A stretch of 64,000 nucleotides of DNA from Planococcaceae bacterium Storch 2/2-2 (GTDB taxonomy: Bacteria; Bacillota; Bacilli; Bacillales_A; Planococcaceae): NCBI GenBank assembly GCA_009740415.1, contig WOYE01000009.1, positions 1,399,831-1,463,830 on the forward strand, in the 5' to 3' direction. The notes beneath the pieces were generated by a model, which worked only from the letters and a program-made list of their open reading frames with translations, did not search any database and was not told the DNA's origin. Numbering within the stretch: position 1 is the stretch's first letter; each line of letters opens with the position of its first letter. The position numbers and the translations under genes were made by a program. Below, piece by piece: positions 56,508 to 64,000 of this stretch.

Positions 56508-57440
56508 TTATGATAAACGTTGAACCGCTTCTTCTAATAGACGCTCGACTTGACGTAATTGTTCGTCGTCTTGATTTGTCGATGAATCGACCGATGCGAG
56601 CTCGTGTTCAAGCGATTGCAACTCGTCTTGAATGTCCATCGCTACACGTTTTTGATCGCGCAATGCATCTTTCATGTCGATCAACTCGCCATGACGTCCT
56701 TGAATCGTCGATAAAATTTCTTCGATTTTTGTCGCTGTGTCGATGTTCGACTGAACTGCTTGCTCGATAAATGACGTGCTTTTACGTGTCGCTTTCAACG
56801 CACGATCAATTTCATCTCGTAAAGACGTCGTTAACGTCTGAATGTTCGCTGTGCTATCTGATGTACTCTCTGCTAACTTTCGAACTTCTTGAGCGACGAC
56901 TGCGAATCCTTTTCCGGATTCCCCTGCACGTGCGGCTTCAATCGAAGCGTTTAAAGCGAGTAAATTCGTCTGTGCGGCGATGTCTTCAATTACACCAACG
57001 ATCGATTGAATTTCTTCTGAACGTTCACTTAAGTTGGAAATGCTCTGCTCCGACGACTCGATTTGATTGCCGAGTTGGCGCATCACTTCTGCTGTATCGC
57101 TCACTTCACTCGCACTTTGTGATACTTCGCTCATTAGTTTTTCCGTTCGACTTTCTAGTGAAGTGCCGTGTTCTTCTAGTTGACTCGATTGATCTGCGGA
57201 TTGAGCCGTTAAATCTACGAGTTGGTGAATGTTGCGCTCTACATCCATCGGACGATCCGTTACACGTTGTTGTGCTTTCAATAAGGCACGATATTCATCC
57301 AGTGCACGAGTCACTTGTTGGCGAGCTTGGCTCACTTGATCATCACATTCTCGTTTCACACGTGATAATGTTTCTTTTTGTTGATTCACCTCGCGTTGTA
57401 ACGCTTCTTCTGCTTCATAATTCCGTCGATTTCCGAACAA
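56508..57440 (-). CDS. Soluble methyl-accepting chemotaxis-type signalling protein
   Basis: A 310-residue coiled-coil protein with no membrane segment and no recognisable sensor domain. The MCP signalling tip [23 protein letters not shown] lies near residues 152-174, followed by [16 protein letters not shown]. It resembles soluble receptors such as B. subtilis YfmS. It would bind CheW/CheA or compete for them. The start is TTG 57440 after GAGGAGTGATGAGA; no ATG fits. Confidence 0.88.
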   Translation of the reverse strand: MFGNRRNYEAEEALQREVNQQKETLSRVKRECDDQVSQARQQVTRALDEYRALLKAQQRVTDRPMDVERNIHQLVDLTAQSADQSSQLEEHGTSLESRTEKLMSEVSQSASEVSDTAEVMRQLGNQIESSEQSISNLSERSEEIQSIVGVIEDIAAQTNLLALNASIEAARAGESGKGFAVVAQEVRKLAESTSDSTANIQTLTTSLRDEIDRALKATRKSTSFIEQAVQSNIDTATKIEEILSTIQGRHGELIDMKDALRDQKRVAMDIQDELQSLEHELASVDSSTNQDDEQLRQVERLLEEAVQRLS

Positions 57441-57555
57441 ATCTCATCACTCCTCTATCTTTCTATCTAGTATACCATACGAAAGGTTGATTTTCGCCAA
57501 AAAATGTTAACATTCTATCTTTCTTTCTTCCCCCTTTTTCTGAACACCGTTCGAC

Positions 57556-57589
57556 CTAACCTCTTCTCATTTTCATGAAAAGAGGTTAT
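57556..57589. other. Hairpin upstream of the small-peptide gene
   Basis: AACCTCTT, loop, AAGAGGTT inverted repeat without a clean T tract. Possibly the end of an unseen transcript; otherwise unassigned. The rest of the 57441-57610 gap holds the MCP promoter region (TATACT on the minus strand). Confidence 0.3.
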
Positions 57590-57611
57590 GAATTTGCCCG
57601 CCCACTCGTTG

Positions 57612-57749
57612 AAAGATATGTTATAATAAATGCGGAATCGTCTTTTGCGAGGAGCGAGGCTCCTTCAAGGATTGCATTTGGACAACTCGTCAACTGACGA
57701 GACGAGAAACGTGCAAAACACCGACTTCTGAAACAAAGGAGGAACCGTC
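57612..57749 (+). promoter_or_regulatory. Promoter and structured leader of the 31-codon gene
   Basis: A TATAAT box at about 57612 begins a leader of about 130 bases. It can fold into AATGC-GG-AATC/GATTGCATT enclosing AGGAGC/GCTCCT, then CTCGTC/GACGAG, before AAAGGAGG. I do not recognise a known riboswitch class. Confidence 0.5.
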
Positions 57750-57845
57750 ATGAAAACACTTTTAATTGCTGGCGTTTGTTTCGCATTTTTATCAGCTATT
57801 TTCACAGGTGGGTACGAAGACAAACCTGGTCAAGTACGTAAATAA
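57750..57845 (+). CDS. 31-residue hydrophobic peptide
   Basis: MKTLLIAGVC... of 31 codons: a hydrophobic stretch (residues 4-19) followed by a charged tail ending YEDKPGQVRK. It has a near-ideal ribosome-binding site (AAAGGAGG, spacing 7), its own promoter, a structured leader and a clean terminator, so it is very likely a real gene. It could be a small membrane protein, a signal-peptide-like peptide or a type I toxin; no antisense RNA promoter was identified. I do not recognise it. Confidence 0.6.
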   Translation: MKTLLIAGVCFAFLSAIFTGGYEDKPGQVRK

Positions 57846-57853
57846 GAAAAATA

Positions 57854-57887
57854 AAATGACACGCCCAGTCGGGACGTGTCATTTTTT
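57854..57887. terminator. Bidirectional terminator, small-peptide gene and trmL
   Basis: AAATGACACG, loop, CGTGTCATTTTTT between convergent genes. Confidence 0.9.
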
Positions 57888-57893
57888 CATTCG

Positions 57894-58367
57894 TTATGTC
57901 AATTGATCAAAATCACGCTGACGAAGCGCTTCGTATACGAGAATCGCTGCTGTATTCGATAAATTTAATGCACGAATGTGCGAATCATCCATCGGAATAC
58001 GTAAACAACGTTCTGGGTGAGCGGCTGTCAACTCATCGGGCAACCCTTTCGTCTCTTGACCGAAAATGAAAAAGACATCTTCTTCTTTTCCATACGTCGG
58101 TTCTGTATAACGACGCTCTCCGAATTTTGTAATGTAATAAAAAGAGCCTTCAGGATATTTCGCAAACAATTCATCTAACGAATCGTAATGAGAAATTTCG
58201 ACATTGTGCCAATAGTCGAGACCTGCTCGCTTTAAACTTTTATCATCGGTGGAAAAACCGAGCGGATGGATCAAATGCAAATGTGCATCAGTCCCGGCAC
58301 ATGTCCGTGCAATGTTTCCTGTGTTCGCAGGAATTAACGGTTGGTATAATACTACGTGAATCGTCAT
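57894..58367 (-). CDS. trmL: tRNA (cytidine/uridine-34-2'-O)-methyltransferase TrmL
   Basis: SPOUT methyltransferase of 157 residues that methylates the wobble ribose in tRNA-Leu (B. subtilis CspR). Motifs: IPANTGNIARTCAG near residue 12, FIFGQETKGLP near 100, and LNLSNTAAILVYEALRQ near 133. Its ATG overlaps the queG stop by four bases, so the two tRNA-wobble-modification genes are translationally coupled. Confidence 0.94.
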   Translation of the reverse strand: MTIHVVLYQPLIPANTGNIARTCAGTDAHLHLIHPLGFSTDDKSLKRAGLDYWHNVEISHYDSLDELFAKYPEGSFYYITKFGERRYTEPTYGKEEDVFFIFGQETKGLPDELTAAHPERCLRIPMDDSHIRALNLSNTAAILVYEALRQRDFDQLT

Positions 58368-59518
58368 TCATTCTTCTCTTCTTTCTCTTTAAAATGAGCG
58401 AGACTTTTTTCAATTTCAAGTCGCACTTCTTCATCTTCCTCGACGGCAAGGCATTTTGTCAAGACGTCTATACTTTCAGTCGCCCCTATTTTTTGCACCG
58501 CCCATGCTGCCGTGACCCGCATCATCGGACGTGGGTCTTCCTCTAATATACGATGAATATCGACTAATGCCGATTGATCTTTGAAATGAGCGAGCGCAAT
58601 GAGCGCATTTCGTTGAATTGGATTTTTACCGCGCCATGCGCCCGACATATGACCGAATCGTTCTTTAAATTGACGATTCGACAGTTGCAAAAGCGGACGA
58701 AGAAGTGGTTTGACGAGCTCTCCTTCCGGCTGGAATCGTTCTTCTTGATGCAAGTTGTACTTCTTTCGATTTTTTGGGCAAACCGTTTGGCACGTATCGC
58801 ACCCGTAAATGCGGTTTCCAATTTTATCTCGAAACTCCAACGGTACCGGTTGCTTCGTCTGCGTTAAAAAAGAGATACAACGTTGCGCATTCAATTGACC
58901 CGGTTGGACGAGTGCCCCGGTCGGACAAACGTCTAAACAAAGTCGACAGTCCCCACACTGGTCTTCTAACGGCTCATCTGGCTCGAATGGGATGTTCGTA
59001 ATCATCTCCCCTAAGTAGACGTAGGAGCCAAATTCAGGCGTAATGATCATCGTATTTTTCCCGGACCAACCGATTCCTGCGCGCTCGGCAACGGCTCGAT
59101 CGGATAACTCACCGGTATCCACCATCGATTGCAATTTGGCCTCTGGAACGAGTGTCAAAATGAACGCTTCTAACTCCATAAGTGCGCTTTTCAAAATCGT
59201 ATGATAGTCCTCTCCCCACGAAGCTCGACAAAACAAACCGCGTCGCTCGCCTTTTTTACTTTTCGGATTGTCTGTTAATTTCGAAGGGTAGGCAATCGCA
59301 ATCGAAATAATACTTTGTGCCTCTGGAAGTAACAAAGTCGGGGTCGTCCGTTTATCTAAATCTTTCTCTTCAAAGCCGGATTCGTAACCGAGTTCCCGAT
59401 GGCGAATGAGACGCTGCTTCAACTCAACGAACGGATCCGCTGTTGTAAACCCTATTTTGTCAATGCCGATGTAAGCGGCGTATTCTTTCACTCGACGTTG
59501 CAATTCTTCTACTTTCAT
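58364..59518 (-). CDS. queG: Epoxyqueuosine reductase
   Basis: Last step of queuosine synthesis in tRNA: reduces epoxyqueuosine using cobalamin and two 4Fe-4S clusters. In 384 residues: N-terminal cobalamin-binding part, clusters from CGDCRLCLDVCPTGAL near 190 and CDTCQTVCPKNRK near 242, and C-terminal HEAT-like repeats from about 300 (ALIALAHFKDQSA). ATG 59518 follows GGAGGCG. Coupled to trmL. Confidence 0.95.
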   Translation of the reverse strand: MKVEELQRRVKEYAAYIGIDKIGFTTADPFVELKQRLIRHRELGYESGFEEKDLDKRTTPTLLLPEAQSIISIAIAYPSKLTDNPKSKKGERRGLFCRASWGEDYHTILKSALMELEAFILTLVPEAKLQSMVDTGELSDRAVAERAGIGWSGKNTMIITPEFGSYVYLGEMITNIPFEPDEPLEDQCGDCRLCLDVCPTGALVQPGQLNAQRCISFLTQTKQPVPLEFRDKIGNRIYGCDTCQTVCPKNRKKYNLHQEERFQPEGELVKPLLRPLLQLSNRQFKERFGHMSGAWRGKNPIQRNALIALAHFKDQSALVDIHRILEEDPRPMMRVTAAWAVQKIGATESIDVLTKCLAVEEDEEVRLEIEKSLAHFKEKEEKNE

Positions 59519-59574
59519 CTAATTCGCCTCCTTATGCTACACTACTACTATACGTTGAAAGCGAGGGAATTTCT

Positions 59575-60147
59575 ATGCAATTTACAGTAGCACCATCACT
59601 CCAACAAGCGCCTGTACGACTCGGGTGGATTGTGTATCGCGATGTAACGATCGGCCCATCTCCCCAAATGGTAAGCGGACGATTACGCCTGTTTCAAGAA
59701 CAGTTTTTCTTTGAATGGGATGGACGTGCTTTACGAGAAGAAGAACCGTTTTGCACGTTGGACGAACATGTTTCATCATTCGAACAAACGCCCTTTTTCC
59801 AAACGATCGACGCGATCGCTCACGAATCTTGGCAAACACCATCACATAGCGCAGACGATCTTACGTTACTTTTCAATTTACAACTGCGCCACCCGGTCAT
59901 CGCTCGTCCAATCGAAACCGCACCGCACGTCATAAGCGAACAGATACTCGCAGAACCGTTATCTACGGTTCAAGAACATGATGCTTCACTCGTTCAATTG
60001 TTCTTTTTACCAAACGTATGGTCGGAGGAACAACAACGTGCTTTTTTACGACAAGCAGGGCAATTTTTCTTCCAAATCCACGGCGGCACATTCGAAGGTT
60101 ATCTTTCGACAGGGAAGACTTCGTTTGTTACAATCGACGAACGATGA
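59575..60147 (+). CDS. Unrecognised 190-residue protein
   Basis: I do not recognise this protein. It is soluble, rich in Phe, Gln and Glu, with no signal peptide. The opening VAPSLQQAPVRLGWIVYRDV faintly recalls the start of tRNA-synthetase B3/4 (editing-like) domains, but later motifs are not clear. Divergent from queG and followed at 13 bases by another unrecognised gene, so probably a two-gene operon. The ribosome-binding site is modest (GCGAGGGA). Confidence 0.55.
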   Translation: MQFTVAPSLQQAPVRLGWIVYRDVTIGPSPQMVSGRLRLFQEQFFFEWDGRALREEEPFCTLDEHVSSFEQTPFFQTIDAIAHESWQTPSHSADDLTLLFNLQLRHPVIARPIETAPHVISEQILAEPLSTVQEHDASLVQLFFLPNVWSEEQQRAFLRQAGQFFFQIHGGTFEGYLSTGKTSFVTIDER

Positions 60148-60160
60148 AAGGGTGAGAGCG

Positions 60161-60682
60161 ATGACGATTTATTTAGCAGAAGCTGTGAAATTGAAAAGTA
60201 TCATTCGTAAACGGTTAATGGAACTCATTGAAGAGAGAGAACGTGTCGCTTTTTCAACGATTGAAAAAGGACAGCCATTACCGGAACAAGTACGTTCTTT
60301 ACATCAAGTCGAACAAGAGATCGAGCGAGTGCGGAAAGATGCGCGTACACTGGATCGGCTCGTTTACCGTGCGAACATCGATACGACACTCACTTTTGAA
60401 AATGAAACGTTACCGATTGTCGAAGCGATCGAATATGCCATTCAATTGCGAGCAGCTGCGGAAGAAGCTAAAACGTTCGCAGCTGCCGAGCCAGAATCAC
60501 TCGTTTACGGATACGGTGACCAACTACCGATCTATCGAGTGGCACGATTCGACCCTGAAACGTATCGAAAACGAGCATTGTTGCTCGAACGACGTGCGCA
60601 CGTCTTGTCGAATGCGATCAACGCTACCAATTATCAAGTGACCGTTCCGTTCGACGATCGTTTCTATTTAGGAGACGCGTAA
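60161..60682 (+). CDS. Unrecognised helical protein of 173 residues (DIP1984-like)
   Basis: Charged, helical protein. The opening YLAEAVKLKSIIRKRLMEL and the LVYRANIDTTL segment near 68 recall the DIP1984 family (LAEAL...RIN.TN), which has no known function; the match is by eye. ATG 60161 follows AAAGGGTGAGAG; the longer frame runs back into the preceding gene. Second gene of a two-gene unit with the 190-residue protein. No clear terminator after it. Confidence 0.55.
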   Translation: MTIYLAEAVKLKSIIRKRLMELIEERERVAFSTIEKGQPLPEQVRSLHQVEQEIERVRKDARTLDRLVYRANIDTTLTFENETLPIVEAIEYAIQLRAAAEEAKTFAAAEPESLVYGYGDQLPIYRVARFDPETYRKRALLLERRAHVLSNAINATNYQVTVPFDDRFYLGDA

Positions 60683-60854
60683 AATGAGACTGTTTACGCG
60701 TTGCGGAAGAAGAACGTACAACGTTTGAAACCGATCACTTTTCACCTGTTACACGATGACCGATGACCGATCACCAACTACTGAAACGGCAACGGCTCTT
60801 CCAACTTGTGAGTATTTTTTTCGTTCTTCTTTCGCGGAAGCGACGCTTCCAAAT

Positions 60855-60889
60855 AAAAAAGACCAGCTGAGCAATCAGCTGGTCTTTCT
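60855..60889 (-). terminator. Terminator after the DUF819 gene
   Basis: AAAGACCAGCTG, 6-base loop, CAGCTGGTCTTT with T-rich ends on the minus strand. Confidence 0.9.
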
Positions 60890-60899
60890 TTCCATTCGA

Positions 60900-62126
60900 T
60901 TAAAACGTACCGAACCATAAACCGAGAAACGTCCCGATGTAATTTCCTAAAATGTAACCGATCGTGCCGACGACGAGAACCGGGCCGATTAAAGGTTTCC
61001 ACCCTTTCGCAATAGCCATTGCGGCAGCCGTTGTCGGACCGCCAATGTTCGCATTGCTCGCAATTAAAATTTCTTCTAATTTAAACCCGAACAGCTTACC
61101 CGTCACTAACGAAACGATCATATTCGTACCGACGATGATCGCAACGAATACGAGTAATAACGGTGCACTTTGAACGATTAACGGAATCGATGCAGGAATC
61201 CCGATTACGACGAAAAAGAGATAAATTAAAAAAGTGCCGAGTTCTTGACTTCCTCGCAATTGAGCGAAATAACGCGGTGCGACCAAAAGAGCGAGAAACG
61301 TAAACGTCGTTAACAATAAGTACCGATCGCCTAACAAACCGTGCACGAAGTTTTGGAGGAAAGAAGCTTCTTCTCCATTCGGTAAGCGAACGTTTAAAAA
61401 GTCCGCACATTTAAAGGAAAGGGCGACGATGAAAAAAGCGGTCCCGACCGATAAAGCGATGTCTCGAAGTGAGATTTCTTTCCGTTTCCAATACGCTTCC
61501 GCTTGTGTCGTCTCCGATCCTGTCGTAGCCGCCGCCTGTTCCACTTGTTGAACGTACGGATGCGGATACAGTTTTTGGAAGAAAGAAAGAGCGGGGATGG
61601 CCATCAATAGTAAAAAGTAAAGAGCCATCATTAAATTGTCCGCAACGACAGAGGCGGCTACCCATTCACCAGGTGTTTCGAACTTTGACGCCATCGCTGC
61701 CAAGTTCACACTTCCGCCCGTATACGTTCCACTCATCATGGCGCCGATCGCATCTAAATGAGGAATGCGTTCACGTAAAGCAAAAAAGGCGAGAACGGTT
61801 CCGATGGCGGTCCCCATCGCACTTAATAAAAACATAAGTAGGAGCCGTCCGCTTTCTTTCCATACCTTTTGAAAATCGATATGGAACAGTAAAAGAGGTA
61901 TGGCAAGAGGGACAATGTAAGACCAAACGGCATCGTACACAGCGGACTCTGTAGGAATCAATCCTGTATTCGATAAGGCAATTGCGCCGAGCAAAGCGAT
62001 CACAGCGCCAGACAGCTTCGCCGCCCATTCATACTTTTGTTCTAAATAAATGCTGACGGCAGCCCAAACGACGATGATCGCCCACAATGTCATGTAATCG
62101 TCCGCTGCAATCCAAGTCGTCGCCAA
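60900..62126 (-). CDS. DUF819 family membrane protein, YjcL-like
   Basis: Polytopic membrane protein of about 408 residues with some ten to twelve helices, organised as two halves; conserved glycine-rich segments include GTYTGGSVNLAAMA near 140 and NANIGGPTTAAAMA near 355, typical of DUF819 (B. subtilis YjcL). Probably a transporter; substrate unknown. TTG 62126 has AAGGAGG at proper spacing, while the ATG at 62150 would place that site inside the gene. It follows directly after the tRNA operon terminator. Confidence 0.8.
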   Translation of the reverse strand: MATTWIAADDYMTLWAIIVVWAAVSIYLEQKYEWAAKLSGAVIALLGAIALSNTGLIPTESAVYDAVWSYIVPLAIPLLLFHIDFQKVWKESGRLLLMFLLSAMGTAIGTVLAFFALRERIPHLDAIGAMMSGTYTGGSVNLAAMASKFETPGEWVAASVVADNLMMALYFLLLMAIPALSFFQKLYPHPYVQQVEQAAATTGSETTQAEAYWKRKEISLRDIALSVGTAFFIVALSFKCADFLNVRLPNGEEASFLQNFVHGLLGDRYLLLTTFTFLALLVAPRYFAQLRGSQELGTFLIYLFFVVIGIPASIPLIVQSAPLLLVFVAIIVGTNMIVSLVTGKLFGFKLEEILIASNANIGGPTTAAAMAIAKGWKPLIGPVLVVGTIGYILGNYIGTFLGLWFGTF

Positions 62127-62150
62127 TGTATTCGTCCTCCTTCTTTTCAT

Positions 62151-62182
62151 AAAAAAACCCTTTAACGGAATCCGTTAAAGGG
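62151..62182 (-). terminator. Terminator of the rRNA-tRNA operon
   Basis: CCCTTTAACGGA and TCCGTTAAAGGG, perfect palindrome followed by T7 on the minus strand, 21 bases past the last tRNA. Confidence 0.93.
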
Positions 62183-62203
62183 AATTTCAGCTTCATTCAT
62201 CAA

Positions 62204-62284
62204 TACCCGTGGCCGGACTTGAACCGGCACGCCCGAAAGCATCGCATTTTGAGTGCGACGTGTCTGCCATTCCACCACACGGGC
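62204..62284 (-). tRNA. tRNA-Leu(CAA)
   Basis: Acceptor GCCCGTG/CACGGGT, anticodon loop CTCAAAA (CAA), long variable arm. CCA not encoded. Substrate class of TrmL. Confidence 0.93.
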
Positions 62285-62305
62285 TTACTTTTAAAAACAA
62301 AAAAA

Positions 62306-62379
62306 TGGAGGCGGCAACCGGAATCGAACCGGTGGTAAGGGTGTTGCAGACCCGTGCCTTACCGCTTGGCTATGCCGCC
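62306..62379 (-). tRNA. tRNA-Cys(GCA)
   Basis: Acceptor GGCGGCA/TGCCGCC, discriminator T, anticodon loop CTGCAAC. CCA encoded. Confidence 0.94.
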
Positions 62380-62395
62380 TACATGAGTACAAATA

Positions 62396-62470
62396 TGGAG
62401 CGGAAGACGGGATTCGAACCCGCGACCCCAACCTTGGCAAGGTTGTATTCTACCACTGAACTACTTCCGC
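62396..62470 (-). tRNA. tRNA-Gly(GCC)
   Basis: Acceptor GCGGAAG/CTTCCGC, discriminator T, anticodon GCC. CCA encoded. Confidence 0.95.
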
Positions 62471-62477
62471 AAAATAA

Positions 62478-62550
62478 CTGGGGTAGCTGGATTCGAACCA
62501 ACGAAATGACGGAGTCAAAGTCCGTTGCCTTACCGCTTGGCTATACCCCA
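62478..62550 (-). tRNA. tRNA-Gln(TTG)
   Basis: Acceptor TGGGGTA/TACCCCA, discriminator G, anticodon TTG. CCA not encoded. Confidence 0.94.
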
Positions 62551-62557
62551 ATAAAAG

Positions 62558-62631
62558 GGCGGCTGAAGGGAATCGAACCCTCGAGTGTCGGAACCACAAT
62601 CCGATGCGTTAACCACTTCGCCACAACCGCC
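62558..62631 (-). tRNA. tRNA-His(GTG), copy 1
   Basis: Extra G at -1 opposite C73, acceptor GCGGTTG/CAGCCGC, anticodon GTG. CCA not encoded. Nearly identical to the next tRNA upstream in the operon. Confidence 0.95.
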
Positions 62632-62665
62632 ATCATAACAATTGTTTGGAAACTTTATTTAAAAA

Positions 62666-62742
62666 TGGGGCGGCTGAAGGGAATCGAACCCTCGAATGTC
62701 GGAACCACAATCCGATGCGTTAACCACTTCGCCACAACCGCC
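62666..62742 (-). tRNA. tRNA-His(GTG), copy 2
   Basis: Same as copy 1 but for one base in the variable loop; CCA encoded. A 34-base AT-rich spacer separates the copies. Confidence 0.95.
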
Positions 62743-62772
62743 ATAATATGTATGTTTATGAAATAGAAAAAA

Positions 62773-62846
62773 TGGCAGGGGCAGTAGGAATCGAACCCAC
62801 ACCAAAGGTTTTGGAGACCTCTATTCTACCGTTAAACTATGCCCCT
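62773..62846 (-). tRNA. tRNA-Trp(CCA)
   Basis: Acceptor AGGGGCA/TGCCCCT, discriminator G, anticodon CCA. 3' CCA encoded. It is the effector read by the trpS T-box in this window. Confidence 0.95.
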
Positions 62847-62855
62847 ATTCAAATA

Positions 62856-62937
62856 TGGTGGGGGAGGGATTCGAACCCCCGAACCCAGAAGGAACGGATT
62901 TACAGTCCGTCGCGTTTAGCCACTTCGCTACCCCACC
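62856..62937 (-). tRNA. tRNA-Tyr(GTA)
   Basis: Acceptor GGTGGGG/CCCCACC, anticodon GTA in CTGTAAA, long variable arm. CCA not encoded. As a GUN anticodon it is a queuosine target of QueG's pathway. Confidence 0.94.
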
Positions 62938-62944
62938 TCAAAGC

Positions 62945-63020
<76 letters not shown>

Positions 63021-63030
63021 ACTATATAAA

Positions 63031-63103
63031 TGGTTCAGGACGGAATCGAACCGCCGACACAAGGATTTTCAGTCCTTTGCTCTACCGACTGAGCTACTGA
63101 ACC
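63031..63103 (-). tRNA. tRNA-Phe(GAA)
   Basis: Acceptor GGTTCAG/CTGAACC, anticodon GAA. CCA not encoded. Confidence 0.95.
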
Positions 63104-63105
63104 AA

Positions 63106-63181
63106 TGGCGGTCCCGACGGGAATCGAACCCGCGATCTCCTGCGTGACAGGCAGGCATGTTAACCGCTACACTACGGGACC
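63106..63181 (-). tRNA. tRNA-Asp(GTC)
   Basis: Acceptor GGTCCCG/CGGGACC, discriminator G, anticodon GTC. CCA encoded. Two bases from tRNA-Phe. Confidence 0.95.
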
Positions 63182-63183
63182 AT

Positions 63184-63258
63184 TGGTTGCGGAGGCAAGA
63201 TTTGAACTTGCGACCTTCGGGTTATGAGCCCGACGAGCTGCCACTGCTCCACTCCGCG
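63184..63258 (-). tRNA. Initiator tRNA-fMet(CAT)
   Basis: Anticodon CAT with the three G-C pairs (GGG/CCC) under the loop, and a C1-A72 mismatch at the acceptor end, the marks of an initiator. CCA encoded. D-loop shorter than in B. subtilis, as I recall it. Confidence 0.94.
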
Positions 63259-63278
63259 ATAATAAATAAATGATTGTA

Positions 63279-63354
63279 TGGTGGAGGATGACGGGCTCGA
63301 ACCGCCGACCCCCTGCTTGTAAGGCAGGTGCTCTCCCAACTGAGCTAATCCTCC
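63279..63354 (-). tRNA. tRNA-Val(TAC)
   Basis: Acceptor GGAGGAT/ATCCTCC, anticodon TAC. CCA encoded. Confidence 0.95.
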
Positions 63355-63358
63355 AAAA

Positions 63359-63433
63359 TGGTGACCCCTACGGGACTCGAACCCGTGTTACCGCCGTGAA
63401 AGGGCGGTGTCTTAACCGCTTGACCAAGGGGCC
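63359..63433 (-). tRNA. tRNA-Glu(TTC)
   Basis: Acceptor GGCCCCT/AGGGGTC, anticodon TTC. CCA encoded. Confidence 0.95.
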
Positions 63434-63463
63434 TTGCATAAAAATGGTATTTAAAGTGCATAC

Positions 63464-63554
63464 TGGCGGAGAGCAAGGGATTTGAACCCTTGAGACAGTA
63501 TAACCGCCTACACGATTTCCAATCGTGCTCCTTCAGCCGCTCGGACAGCTCTCC
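63464..63554 (-). tRNA. tRNA-Ser(GGA)
   Basis: Acceptor GGAGAGC/GCTCTCC, discriminator G, anticodon GGA, long variable arm. CCA encoded. Confidence 0.94.
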
Positions 63555-63558
63555 AAGA

Positions 63559-63633
63559 TGGCTCCGCAGGTAAGATTCGAACTTACGACCACTCGGTTAA
63601 CAGCCGAGGGCTCTACCACTGAGCTACTGCGGA
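63559..63633 (-). tRNA. tRNA-Asn(GTT)
   Basis: Acceptor TCCGCAG/CTGCGGA, discriminator G, anticodon GTT. CCA encoded. First tRNA after 5S rRNA. Confidence 0.95.
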
Positions 63634-63672
63634 TTAATGTGAAGTTGCACTTAAGGTGATTCATAAAGATAG

Positions 63673-63787
63673 ACTAGCAACGTCCTACTCTCACAGGGGG
63701 AAACCCCCAATTACCATCGGCGCTAAAGAGCTTAACTTCCGTGTTCGGTATGGGAACGGGTGTGACCTCTTTGCCATCGTCACTAGA
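63673..63787 (-). rRNA. rrf: 5S ribosomal RNA
   Basis: Contains the conserved stretches GAGGTCACACCCGTTCC, ATACCGAACACGGAAG and GAGAGTAGGACG; the terminal helix CTAGTGAC/GTTGCTAG sets the ends to within a base or two. Confidence 0.95.
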
Positions 63788-63899
63788 CTAACTTCAGACA
63801 TATAATATTATACCACATTATATGTAGAAAGCAAGTAATAATTTACTCACTCAAAACTGAATAAAACGAACGGTTGATTGTGTACGTGCGATAATAATA
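63788..63899 (-). other. 23S-5S internal transcribed spacer
   Basis: About 110 bases, AT-rich, with the TCAAAACTGAATAAAACGAA-type sequence usual in Bacillales rRNA spacers. No tRNA inside. Confidence 0.75.
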
Positions 63900-64000
63900 G
63901 GTTAAGTCCTCGATCGATTAGTATCTGTCAGCTGCGTATGTCGCCATACTTACACCTCAGACCTATCTACCTCATCATCTTTGAGGGATCTTACTAAATT
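63900..64000 (-). rRNA. rrl: 23S ribosomal RNA, 3' end (rest outside window)
   Basis: On the minus strand the last about 100 bases of 23S rRNA, including ATACTAATCGATCGAGGACT near the 3' end. The gene continues past the right edge. Confidence 0.95.

Noticed and set aside
60683..60854. Short repeated GATGACCGAT/GATCACC sequence after the DIP1984-like gene
   Set aside because: Only two or three imperfect copies of a few bases; no array, CRISPR or mobile element structure.

Overview
The window is chromosomal DNA of a low-to-mid GC Bacillota, order Bacillales: a motile, probably competent bacterium with a respiratory-type gene set. The evidence is gene content and order, which follow Bacillus subtilis in long blocks: fabH/fabF, trpS, spx, mecA, coiA, pepF, roxS, spxH, yjbI; yitU/yitV/yitW; yisK/yisL; addB/addA; minJ, ftsX, ftsE, cccB, prfB, secA, hpf; and flaG, fliD, fliS, fliT. 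The tRNA block has the order of the B. subtilis trnD cluster. Operators of the FapR, CtsR, PerR, Rex and CcpA type are also Bacillales-like. I do not assign a genus. I see no prophage, insertion sequence, CRISPR array or resistance island; this is a core region.

Layout. 1-3.6 kb: 3' part of serA, an unrecognised gene, a HAD phosphatase that may belong with serA, a GNAT and an amphi-Trp protein. 3.6-8.3 kb: SLC13 transporter with an ABC ATPase, a PgpA-like protein, and an esterase/GNAT pair (yjcH/yjcF-like). 8.3-13.3 kb: mgtE, rluA-type synthase, nadK and yjbL on the minus strand, divergent from truncated haemoglobin and spxH. 13.3-18.4 kb: the small RNA RoxS/RsaE, then pepF, coiA, mecA and spx. 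18.4-25.4 kb: T-box-controlled trpS, FapR-controlled fabH-fabF, yjzD, a CtsR-controlled clpB without its N-domain, and yitW. 25.4-30 kb: yitV, yitU, a membrane-anchored GH13 protein that has lost its catalytic residues, yisL and yisK. 30-37.3 kb: addB-addA. 37.4-49.6 kb: minJ, an M23 peptidase with ftsE-ftsX, cccB, prfB (programmed +1 frameshift) with secA, hpf, and the flagellar filament-cap operon behind a sigma-D promoter. 49.7-62.1 kb: hemZ, yheB-yheA, an MpfA-like CBS protein, a bdbC/thioredoxin/rluA operon, a soluble MCP, a 31-residue peptide gene with a structured leader, queG-trmL, two unrecognised genes and a DUF819 membrane protein. 62.2-64 kb: 16 tRNA genes, 5S rRNA and the 3' end of 23S rRNA, all minus strand.

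How it fits together. 12-19 kb is a redox and proteolysis control neighbourhood: Spx, its ClpXP adaptor SpxH, the ClpC adaptor MecA, competence gene coiA, and the NADH-responsive sRNA RoxS. 37-49 kb joins cell division (MinJ, FtsEX and a cell-wall hydrolase), secretion (SecA), translation (RF2, HPF) and flagellum assembly.

The observations most worth a second look are the catalytically dead GH13 protein, the N-domain-less ClpB under its own CtsR box, the RoxS gene, and the 31-codon gene between the MCP gene and trmL.
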